This document shows positions 15,954 through 22,380 of a stretch of 25,290 nucleotides of DNA, piece by piece. Within the stretch, counting starts at the first letter, position 1, and each line of letters opens with the position of its first letter. A program made the position numbers and the translations under genes. Source of the stretch: JBKPHS01 sp046729975 (GTDB lineage: Bacteria > Actinomycetota > Thermoleophilia > Solirubrobacterales > Thermoleophilaceae); the NCBI GenBank assembly GCA_046729975.1, contig JBKPHS010000069.1, positions 1 through 25,290 of the forward strand. The letters run 5' to 3'. The notes beneath the pieces were generated by a model. That model saw nothing but the letters and a program-made list of their open reading frames with translations. It had not been told where the DNA came from and made no database searches.

Positions 15954-16576
15954 GCCCGGTGGCCGCGAAGGGGCGTGAGGCAGCGCTGCTCGATCTCTTC
16001 GAGGCGGGTGGGCGGAACGCCGAGCGGGCCAGCGAGCTACTGCGGGAGCTGCTCGCCGATTACCCGGAACGCGCCGAGCTGGCGCGCGACGTGCTGCTCT
16101 GCGAGCAGGAGGGCGATCGCATCACGCACGACATCATGCTGAAGCTGAACGGCTCGAACGGAAAGTGGCGGCTGCCACCTCCGGACGTGCACGCCCTGGC
16201 GAGCGCGCTCGACGACGTGGTCGACTACACAGAGCAGACCGCGGACACGCTCGGCCTCTACGGGATCGAGGCGCCGATGCAGCAGGCGGAGGAGCTGGCC
16301 GGGGTTCTCGTCGAGTCGTCCAGGGAGGTCACCAGGGCGCTCGTCGCTCTGCGCAGCGGCGAGGACCTCGCGCCGCACCTTTACGAGATCAACCGGCTCG
16401 AGAACGAGGGCGATCGGGTCTCGCGAGCCGGCATTGCCTCGCTGTTCGCGAACGGCATCGACCCGATGGTCGTTATCCGCTGGAAGGACGTGTTCGGCTC
16501 CCTCGAACAGGCGATCGACAGCTGCGAGACGGTCGCGCACGTGCTCGAGGGGATCGCCCTGAAGCTCGGTCGCTAG
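15950..16576 (+). CDS. DUF47 PhoU-like protein
   Basis: GTG 15950 overlaps the response-regulator stop by 4 bp and GGAGG lies just upstream; the product has 208 residues. It is all-helical with two similar halves, each with an acidic metal-binding type motif: EQEGDRITHDI (52-62) and ENEGDRVSRAG (151-161), plus DDVVDYTEQTAD (88-99) and a matching LEQAIDSCETVAHVLEG near the C-terminus. This is the DUF47/YkaA family, relatives of PhoU usually encoded beside a low-affinity PiT phosphate transporter, whose activity they are thought to modulate. No PiT gene is present here; instead it is coupled to the response regulator. It may therefore act in signalling, together with or instead of PhoU. Confidence 0.9.
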   Translation: MSPVAAKGREAALLDLFEAGGRNAERASELLRELLADYPERAELARDVLLCEQEGDRITHDIMLKLNGSNGKWRLPPPDVHALASALDDVVDYTEQTADTLGLYGIEAPMQQAEELAGVLVESSREVTRALVALRSGEDLAPHLYEINRLENEGDRVSRAGIASLFANGIDPMVVIRWKDVFGSLEQAIDSCETVAHVLEGIALKLGR

Positions 16577-16590
16577 GCCTGGATCCAGGC
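16577..16590. terminator. Compact palindrome between convergent stop codons
   Basis: GCCTGGATCCAGGC is a perfect 14-bp palindrome filling the whole gap between the DUF47 stop (16574-16576) and the stop of the convergent PHP phosphoesterase gene (16592-16590). As RNA it gives a 5-bp stem with a GATC loop in either direction. There is no T-run, so any terminator activity would be modest. Confidence 0.4.
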
Positions 16591-17318
16591 TAGGCCGGCA
16601 GCGGCTCGGCCAGCGGGCTGAGCCCGCGCTCGAGCAACCCGGCCGGGGCGGAGCTCAGGAGCTGCTCCGAGGCGCCCGCTTCGGCGGCGAGCGAGAGCGC
16701 CGGACGCCGCCAGCCGCCGTGGGCGTCCGAGGCGATCAGCCCCGCGCGGCGCGACCGCAGCAGCTCCTCGGCGGCCGAGCGGGCCTCTTCCCCGTGGGCG
16801 CCCAGGATCGAGAAGGCGTTCACCTGCAGCATGCTGCCGCGTTCGAGCTCGTGGTTGAGCGCCGGCAGCCCCTCGCTGAGCAGGCCACGGCTGCGCTCGG
16901 GATGGGCGAGCACGACGCCGAAGCCGCGATCGCGCAGCTCGTCGGCCGCGAGCGAGAACGCCTCGTCGAGCGGTTCGAACGGCGTCTCGACGAGCAGCCA
17001 GCGACGGCGCGGCGGTCCGAGCGCGATCGTCTCGAGCTCGCCCTGGGAGAGCCGGCCGACCATGTCGTGGCCGAGCTCGCCACAGCACAGCACCGCCAGC
17101 TGCACACCAGCGGCGTCGAGACGCGCACGCAGCTCGAGGACGAGCTCGGGCAGTAGCGACACGTCGGTGACGAAGTCGGGCCGGACGTGGGAGGTCGCCG
17201 CGACCACGCCGGTGCCGTCGACCACTGCTGCGCGCGCGATCTCCATGCTCTCCTCGATCGAGGCCGGCCCGTCGTCGACGCCGGGCAGCAGGTGACAGTG
17301 GAGGTCGCCCCGAAGCAT
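16590..17318 (-). CDS. CpsB/YwqE-like PHP-family phosphoesterase
   Basis: The protein has 242 residues from ATG 17318. The PHP metal sites are all present: DLHCHLLPGVDDGP (His7, His9, Asp15/16), His44 in SHVRPDF, Glu81, His139 in AHPER, and Asp198/His200 in SDAHG. The pattern and length match the CpsB/CapC/YwqE manganese-dependent protein-tyrosine phosphatases, which in Gram-positive bacteria control capsule and exopolysaccharide kinases. No tyrosine kinase or capsule cluster is present here. The usual second block (a PH(H/Y) motif followed by a Gly-rich stretch) is replaced by SHVRPDF, so the substrate may be a small phosphoester instead. A PHO-box-like pair precedes it, which fits a phosphate-starvation role. 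It lies 66 nt downstream of the GH31 gene. Confidence 0.85.
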   Translation of the reverse strand: MLRGDLHCHLLPGVDDGPASIEESMEIARAAVVDGTGVVAATSHVRPDFVTDVSLLPELVLELRARLDAAGVQLAVLCCGELGHDMVGRLSQGELETIALGPPRRRWLLVETPFEPLDEAFSLAADELRDRGFGVVLAHPERSRGLLSEGLPALNHELERGSMLQVNAFSILGAHGEEARSAAEELLRSRRAGLIASDAHGGWRRPALSLAAEAGASEQLLSSAPAGLLERGLSPLAEPLPA

Positions 17319-17349
17319 CTCTGCTTCAGAATCGGCGCAATAGCAGGGA

Positions 17350-17393
17350 TTTTTGTGAACAAGCGGTGACCCTTCACGGGCCGTTCACACCTG
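17350..17393. promoter_or_regulatory. Back-to-back PHO-box-like units (two minus, two plus)
   Basis: Four contiguous 11-nt units span 44 bp. Two point to the minus strand (17371-17361 core GGTCAC, 17360-17350 core GTTCAC) and two to the plus strand (17372-17382 core CTTCAC, 17383-17393 core GTTCAC). After the minus pair come 16 nt, GATTCT (17333-17328) and 9 nt before ATG 17318, consistent with the CpsB-like gene promoter. The plus pair faces the 3' end of GH31, where no plus gene starts. The array overlaps the GH31 stop codon. Confidence 0.72.
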
Positions 17394-19454
17394 CGCGAAC
17401 GCCACGTCGCGTCGCGGGGTGACCGACCACTCTCCGCGGCGCCAGCGCACCCGCGTGCCGTCCGCGAGGTGCGCGCCCGCGTGCCCGAGCCGCGGCTGGC
17501 CCCAGAGGGTCGCCTCGAGCGGCCGCTCGCGCTCGTCCTCGTCCCCCAGCCCGGCGGCCACGTGGTCGGCCGGGTACGTGACGATCAGGGAACCCGAGCG
17601 AACGTACACCGGTATGCGGTCGAGCGGCGCCTCTGCCACGACCTCGCGCCCGCCGTCCACCCGCTCGTGGTTCCAGAAGTCGATCCACCGGCCGCGGGGC
17701 AGCTCCACCCGTCGGGTCCGGGAACCCTCTTCGAGGACCGGCGCCACCCAGAGCGCTGGCCCGTATCCGTAGCTGTCGGCGATCGTCCAGCCGCGCCGGT
17801 CGTCCGGGTCGGTGAGGCATAGCGGCCGGACGATCGGCAGCCCGCAGCGCGCGGCGGTCGCCGCCGCGGCTCGCACGTAGGGCACGAGCCGCTCGTGCAG
17901 GAGCACGTACTCCCTGTAGAGGTCGAGCGTGTGCCGGTCGTAGGTCCACGCCTCCTGCGGGAACCGGCCGTGCGCCTGCATCAGGGGCGTGAAGCAGCCG
18001 AACTGGAGCCATCGGACGAGCAGCTCCTTGGGGCAACGCTCGACGAGCCGCCGGCCCAGGTAGCCGCCCACGTCGTGCGACCAGTTCGAGAACCCGCTGG
18101 CGGCGGCGGTCAAGGTCGCCACCACGAGCGTCCGCAGCGACCAGAAGTCCGACGCCTGGTCGCCGCCCCAGGTGACGCCGACCGCCTGCTCGCCGCTCCA
18201 GCCGCTGCGCCCGAACAGCACGCCCCGGCCGGGGTGCGCCTCGTCGAGCGCGCGCTGCATGGCGCGGCGGTACATGCCGCCGTAGGCCCAGCCCGCCTCG
18301 GCGCCGCTGCGCCCGTCGGCGAAGCGCGAGTCCGGCGGCAGGTAGTAGGCCTCGCCGTCGTCGGCCTTGATGCCCTCGACACCGAGGTCGAGTGCGCGGC
18401 GCGCGAGCCCGCGCCACCACTCCTCCGCCGCCGGGGAGGTGAAGTCGACGGGCGAGCCCACGCCCATCCACCAGCGAGCCGTGAACGGCTCCCCCTCGCG
18501 CGTGACGAAGTGGCCGGCCTCCGCGGCGGGGGCGTAGTTCGGTGCGGGCTGACGGTGCCTGCGCTCCGCCTCCGGGCCGGTTGGTCGCTGTCCGTCGATC
18601 GAGTCGAGGTTCACCCACGGCGTGACCCAGACCACGGTCCGCACCCCGGCGGCGCGCATCCGCTCGATCGTCCCCTTCGCGTCGGGGAACTGCTCGGGGG
18701 CGAAGTCCCACGTGTTGTACTGGGTCTCCCAGGGCGAGTCGATCACGATCGCGTCGAGCGGCAGCCGGTTCCGCACGTACCCGTCGAAGTCATCGAGCAC
18801 GTCGTCCTGGTGCTCGTACACGTCGCGGCTCTTCCAGTGGCCGTATCCCCACTCCGGAAGGAGCGCCGGCATGCCGGTCAGGCGGCAGTAGGCGCGAAGG
18901 CGCGCCGCGGCCGAAGGCGCCGCGAGCACGTGCAGCCGCAGCGGGCCGGCGGCGGCGCGCTGCGAGACGGACATCCCTTCGCCGAGGTCGAGCTCGACTC
19001 CGTCGCCGAAGGTCTCGACCCAGAGCGCGTACCCACGGCTCGAGAGCAGCCACGGAACGGGTGCGTAGTCGCCCTGCGGGATGCCGCCGACCTCGAGCAT
19101 GTCCGGCGGGCAGTCGGGCCCCGTGTAGCGGCGGTCCGCGCCGAGCCGCACCCGCCGGCCGGTCTGGTCGAACCGCGGGCAGTGACGCGGACCCATGCCG
19201 GTCAGGCGCTCGCCGGTTCCCCGCGGCCACGCCAGGCCGAGCCGGAGCGGGGCCGGAATCGCCGTGGCCTCGAGCACCAGGCGCTCCGGCTCCAGGGCGA
19301 TCGTGACGCGTGAGGCGCGCTCGCCCAGCCGGGTGGCCAGCTCCACTCGATGCTCGTCCGCGACCTCCACCGCCCCGAGCACGGCCCTCTCGACCGGCGC
19401 GAGCCGTTCCTCGGGCAAAACACCCTCGGTCGGCTGAACGAAGCGGTCGTGCAC
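17385..19454 (-). CDS. GH31 family alpha-glycosidase
   Basis: From the first ordinary start (GTG 19454) the protein has 689 residues. The N-terminal beta-sandwich (to about 200) is followed by the GH31 barrel. The nucleophile is Asp365 in GIKADDGEAYY, equivalent to the KTDFGE motif of alpha-xylosidase YicI, and the acid/base is Asp432 in TWGGDQASDFW. Other family blocks are FSNWSHDVGGYLG and LMQAHGRFPQEAWTYD. GH31 enzymes hydrolyse alpha-glucosides, alpha-xylosides or sulfoquinovosides; which one cannot be fixed, though sulfoquinovosidase activity would be notable next to an SqdX-like transferase. No signal peptide is seen, so it is probably cytoplasmic. The same frame stays open and protein-like upstream to about 19610, so the true start is probably further 5' (see the separate entry). 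A PHO-box-like pair lies before it, and it may be cotranscribed with the CpsB-like gene. Confidence 0.9.
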   Translation of the reverse strand: MHDRFVQPTEGVLPEERLAPVERAVLGAVEVADEHRVELATRLGERASRVTIALEPERLVLEATAIPAPLRLGLAWPRGTGERLTGMGPRHCPRFDQTGRRVRLGADRRYTGPDCPPDMLEVGGIPQGDYAPVPWLLSSRGYALWVETFGDGVELDLGEGMSVSQRAAAGPLRLHVLAAPSAAARLRAYCRLTGMPALLPEWGYGHWKSRDVYEHQDDVLDDFDGYVRNRLPLDAIVIDSPWETQYNTWDFAPEQFPDAKGTIERMRAAGVRTVVWVTPWVNLDSIDGQRPTGPEAERRHRQPAPNYAPAAEAGHFVTREGEPFTARWWMGVGSPVDFTSPAAEEWWRGLARRALDLGVEGIKADDGEAYYLPPDSRFADGRSGAEAGWAYGGMYRRAMQRALDEAHPGRGVLFGRSGWSGEQAVGVTWGGDQASDFWSLRTLVVATLTAAASGFSNWSHDVGGYLGRRLVERCPKELLVRWLQFGCFTPLMQAHGRFPQEAWTYDRHTLDLYREYVLLHERLVPYVRAAAATAARCGLPIVRPLCLTDPDDRRGWTIADSYGYGPALWVAPVLEEGSRTRRVELPRGRWIDFWNHERVDGGREVVAEAPLDRIPVYVRSGSLIVTYPADHVAAGLGDEDERERPLEATLWGQPRLGHAGAHLADGTRVRWRRGEWSVTPRRDVAFAQV

Positions 19455-19610
19455 GGTCCCGTCCGCGGCCCAGAGTCCCGCGCCGGCGACAAGCGCATGC
19501 TCGTCGCGGAAGACGTCGATCGTAAGCGGGTCGAGTGCGACGGCGATCCGGAGCGCTCCGCGCGTGAGCGTCAGCGGCCCGGGGTCACTGTGCGGTGACG
19601 CGGCGGCGAT
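19455..19610 (-). other. Probable uncalled 5' coding extension of the GH31 gene, possible ATC start
   Basis: The GH31 frame continues upstream from GTG 19454 without a stop to about 19677 and reads as a normal beta-rich GH31 N-terminus between about 19575 and 19455 (PLTLTRGALRIAVALDP, then DVFRDEHALVAGAGLWAADG). No ATG, GTG or TTG lies in this frame. ATC at 19610 is in frame and sits 8 nt after GAAACT (19624-19619), which in turn is 16 nt after a PHO-box-like pair, the geometry of the neighbouring promoters. Alternatives are a CTG at 19574 or a sequence change that destroyed an ATG. The full protein would be about 741 residues. Confidence 0.5.
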
Positions 19611-19640
19611 GACAGCGGAGTTTCTGCGTGCACGCCGGGG

Positions 19641-19685
19641 TTCCCGTTGCGATTTGGTGAACGTTTCACAAAGCCGTTACTCCTC
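19641..19685. promoter_or_regulatory. Divergent PHO-box-like region for GH31 (minus) and PHP-GT4 (plus)
   Basis: On the minus strand GTTCAC (19662-19657) and CGCAAC (19651-19646) are 11 nt apart; 16 nt after the second unit is GAAACT, then the GH31 coding region. On the plus strand TTTCAC (19664-19669) and CGTTAC (19675-19680) are 11 nt apart; 17 nt after that unit is AAGAAT (19703-19708), then a leader with AGGGGG before ATG 19763. The two boxes abut, forming the inverted repeat GTGAACGTTTCAC in the centre. Confidence 0.7.
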
Positions 19686-19762
19686 GTTCCCCGACCTGCA
19701 ACAAGAATCCGCGATTTGCAGGCGAATCTCTGCCTCGGGATGACCGAGGACAGGGGGCACCG

Positions 19763-22027
19763 ATGACCACGACGAGCCGTGCGGACCTTCACTGCCACTC
19801 CGCCGCGTCGCAGATCGCGAAGCTCGGCGTCCAGCGATCCGTCGGCCTGCCGGAATGCGCCACGCCGCCAGAGGAGGTCTACGAGCTCGCGAAGCGGCGC
19901 GGAATGGACTTCGTGACGATCACCGATCACGACACGATCGCGGGCGCCCTCGAGCTCGCGGAGCTTCCGGACGTCTTCGTCTCCGAGGAGCTCACAGCCT
20001 GGTTCAAGGGCGAGCCGCAGGCCGTGCACGTGCTCTGCTACGGACTGACTCCCGACGACCACGAGTGGCTCCAGACACACTCGCGCGACGTCGAGGAGTG
20101 CGCCGAGTACCTGCACGACCGTGAAATCGCGTGCGCGCTCGCTCACCCGTTCTACGCCGTCGAGGCGCCGCTCACCCCGCGCCACCGCCGCCGGCTCGCG
20201 CAGCTCTTCCCAATCTGGGAGACGCGCAACGGCACGCGGGCGCGGGAGCTCAACATGCCCGCCGCGATCTACATCGAGACGCACGGCGGCACGGGCATCG
20301 GCGGCTCCGACGACCATGCCGGAGTCGACATTGCGAGGACGTTCACAGAGACGCCGCGCGCTGCGACTCCGGAAGAGTTTCTAGGCCATCTCAAGGACGG
20401 CCGCGCCGAGCCGCGCGGTGCGCAAGGCAGTGCCGCGAAGTGGGCGCACTCCGCGATGGCCCTCGCGACCCGTGTCGTCGGTCCCGGCAACGGGACGGCG
20501 CCCGACCCGAGGTCGGTGCTGACGATGCTCGAGCGAGTCGTCCGCCAGGGCGACGCGCGCGCGAGTCGCCTCAGCGGCGACCTCGGTCCCGACGACGCGC
20601 GGAACCTGTTGCACGCCTGGCTCGACTCGGTCGGTCTCCAGCTTGCGCCCGAGGAGCTGCTCGTGCATCTCCAGGACGAGGACTTCAGCCACTCGGACCT
20701 GTGCCGCCGGGCGCGGCGCATCCACGAGCGGAGGCTCCAGACGGCAGTCACGCGCGTGCTGGACGCCGCCTCGTCGGGCGAGGGCTACGGGGACGCGGCG
20801 ACGAGCGTCTTCCAGGCGTGCATGCCGGTGCTGCCCTACGCGCCGGCGCTGGCCTTCCTCGGCAAGGAGAAGACGAAGCTGCTGTCGGGCCGCGACAGCG
20901 AGCAGCTACGGGTCGCGCTCGTGGCCGACGCGGTGGGCGGGATGCACGGGGTCACCCACACGCTCGAGGAGATCCGGGAGCGCGGCGTGTCCGGGTACGA
21001 GGTCGAGGTGATCGGAACGGACCCGAACGTCGACAGGCGCCTGTGCGCCGCCGCCGAGGTCGAGATCCCGTTCTACGCGGGCCTCGAGGTTGGTGTGCCC
21101 GAGCTTCCCGGGCTGGTGGAGACGCTCGCCGAGGGCCGATACGACCTGGTTCATCTCTGCTCGCCGGGGCCGGCCGGGGTCGCAGCCGCGCTCCTGGCAC
21201 ACATCATGGACCTCCCGACAGTCGGCAGCTACCACACGGAGCTGGCGGCCTACGCCGGGCTTCGCTCCGGCGACGGGCGGCTCGAGACCCGAATGCGGGC
21301 GGCGCTCGCGCTCTTCTACGGGCGCTGCGACACGGTTCTCTCACCGAGTCCGGCGACCGACGAGTCGCTCCGCGCGCTCGGGATAGCCGAGAACCGCGTT
21401 GGACGCTGGGATCGCGGCGTCGATCTCTCCCGCTTCAGCCCGGCGAAGCGGCACGAGGGGCTCCTCCGCGGCGAGCTGAACGTCCTGTACGCCGGTCGGC
21501 AGACGAAGGAGAAGGGGGTCGACCTGCTGGCCGACGCCTTCCTCGCGGCGCGCGAGCTCGACCCTCGGCTCCACCTCGTCCTCGCCGGCGGCGGCCCGGA
21601 GGAGGCGACGCTGCGCGAGCGGCTCGGCGAGCACGCCACCTTCCTCGGCTGGCTCGAAGGGGACGAGCTGGCGCGCGCGTACGCGAGCGCGGACCTGTTC
21701 CTGTTCGCGAGCCGGACCGACACCTTCGGCCAGGTCATCCTCGAGGCGCAGGCATCCGGGCTCCCCGTGGTCGCCGTCGCGGAGGGCGGCCCGCTGGGCC
21801 TGATCGAGGACGGAGCGAGCGGCAGGCTCTGCGCGCCTGACGCATCGGAGCTCGCCTGGGCGCTGGCGGAGCTCGCCGCCTCCCCGGTCCTGCGCCGCAG
21901 GCTTGCGACCGCGGCGCTCCGGAGCGCGGAGGCGCACAGCTGGGAGCGGTCGCTAGGGCAGCTCGCCGAGGGCTACTCACGCGCGCTCGGCGACCACGAG
22001 GCCGCCCGTGGGCGCCGCGCCGCCTGA
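19763..22027 (+). CDS. PHP phosphoesterase - GT4 glycosyltransferase fusion
   Basis: The protein has 754 residues, with ATG 19763 preceded by AGGGGG. Residues 1-200 are a PHP domain with its metal ligands: DLHCHS (Asp8, His10, His12), TITDHD (Asp55, His56), AHPFYAV (His128), WETRNG (Glu153) and GGSDDHAG (Asp183/184, His185). Residues about 200-378 are helical and unrecognised. From about 380 there is a GT4/GT-B glycosyltransferase: ADAVGGMHGVTHTL, YHTEL (490-494), RWDRGVDLSRFSP (548-560), YAGRQTKEKGVD, and SRTDTFGQVILEA (650-662) with Asp653 and Glu661 as the Ex7E-like pair. The RWxRGVD and TDTFG blocks resemble SqdX and MgtA, which put sulfoquinovose or mannose on diacylglycerol or glycolipids. 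A PHO-box-like promoter suggests use in phosphate starvation, where glycolipids replace phospholipids. The acceptor, donor and PHP substrate are unknown. Confidence 0.87.
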   Translation: MTTTSRADLHCHSAASQIAKLGVQRSVGLPECATPPEEVYELAKRRGMDFVTITDHDTIAGALELAELPDVFVSEELTAWFKGEPQAVHVLCYGLTPDDHEWLQTHSRDVEECAEYLHDREIACALAHPFYAVEAPLTPRHRRRLAQLFPIWETRNGTRARELNMPAAIYIETHGGTGIGGSDDHAGVDIARTFTETPRAATPEEFLGHLKDGRAEPRGAQGSAAKWAHSAMALATRVVGPGNGTAPDPRSVLTMLERVVRQGDARASRLSGDLGPDDARNLLHAWLDSVGLQLAPEELLVHLQDEDFSHSDLCRRARRIHERRLQTAVTRVLDAASSGEGYGDAATSVFQACMPVLPYAPALAFLGKEKTKLLSGRDSEQLRVALVADAVGGMHGVTHTLEEIRERGVSGYEVEVIGTDPNVDRRLCAAAEVEIPFYAGLEVGVPELPGLVETLAEGRYDLVHLCSPGPAGVAAALLAHIMDLPTVGSYHTELAAYAGLRSGDGRLETRMRAALALFYGRCDTVLSPSPATDESLRALGIAENRVGRWDRGVDLSRFSPAKRHEGLLRGELNVLYAGRQTKEKGVDLLADAFLAARELDPRLHLVLAGGGPEEATLRERLGEHATFLGWLEGDELARAYASADLFLFASRTDTFGQVILEAQASGLPVVAVAEGGPLGLIEDGASGRLCAPDASELAWALAELAASPVLRRRLATAALRSAEAHSWERSLGQLAEGYSRALGDHEAARGRRAA

Positions 22028-22029
22028 GC

Positions 22030-22095
22030 CTTCACGCCCACGTAACGACTGCTGAGCAGCCGCGTAACACCGGCGCATCCGACTGGCCCTACGGT
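22030..22095 (+). promoter_or_regulatory. PHO-box-like array and -10 for the small zinc-finger gene
   Basis: Four 11-nt units (22030-22073) have the cores CTTCAC, CGTAAC, a degenerate CTGAGC, and CGTAAC; the two GTAAC cores are exactly 22 nt apart. Sixteen nt later is TACGGT (22090-22095), a good TANNNT -10, and 7 nt after it the GTG start at 22103. This gives the clearest example of the promoter layout of the region and predicts a leaderless message. Confidence 0.75.
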
Positions 22096-22102
22096 CCCCG
22101 GC

Positions 22103-22315
22103 GTGCTCGGAAGCGTGCTCGGCCTGATGCGGACGGTCCGGGGACCGGCGGTCCTGAACCACTGCCCCGTGTGCACCCGGCCGGTCACCGAACGCGACCG
22201 CCGCTGGCGCGTCTGGGGCGACACCTACGCGCACCGCGACTGCTGCACCTACCGCGTCCGGCGGGTCGCCGAAATGGGTGGCTACCGGCCCATGCGCGGC
22301 CGAGCCCAGCGCTAG
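22103..22315 (+). CDS. Small zinc-finger-like protein (C-x2-C-x19-H-x2-C)
   Basis: A 70-residue protein starting at GTG 22103. It contains HCPVCTRPV (Cys21, Cys24) and YAHRDCC (His44, Cys47, Cys48), an arrangement like a treble-clef or zinc-ribbon site. The rest is Arg-rich and basic, with a short hydrophobic N-terminus (LGSVLGLM). I do not recognise the family. It is supported as a real gene by its own PHO-box-like promoter at a normal distance from the start and by the spaced metal ligands. GTG 22115 and ATG 22127 are other in-frame starts, but the promoter geometry favours 22103. It could bind nucleic acid or a protein partner; function unknown. It is convergent with the glycosyltransferase gene at 22381. 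Confidence 0.72.
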   Translation: MLGSVLGLMRTVRGPAVLNHCPVCTRPVTERDRRWRVWGDTYAHRDCCTYRVRRVAEMGGYRPMRGRAQR

Positions 22316-22346
22316 CGCCGCCCTCGATCGCCACCGATCCGCATAA

Positions 22347-22363
22347 GGGGCGCATACCGCCCC
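22347..22363. terminator. Weak bidirectional hairpin between convergent genes
   Basis: GGGGCG and CGCCCC form a 6-bp GC stem around the loop CATAC in the 65-nt gap between the small zinc-finger gene and the convergent glycosyltransferase gene. A short terminator for both directions is plausible; no T-run is present. Confidence 0.4.
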
Positions 22364-22380
22364 CTAGGCTGATCAGTGCC

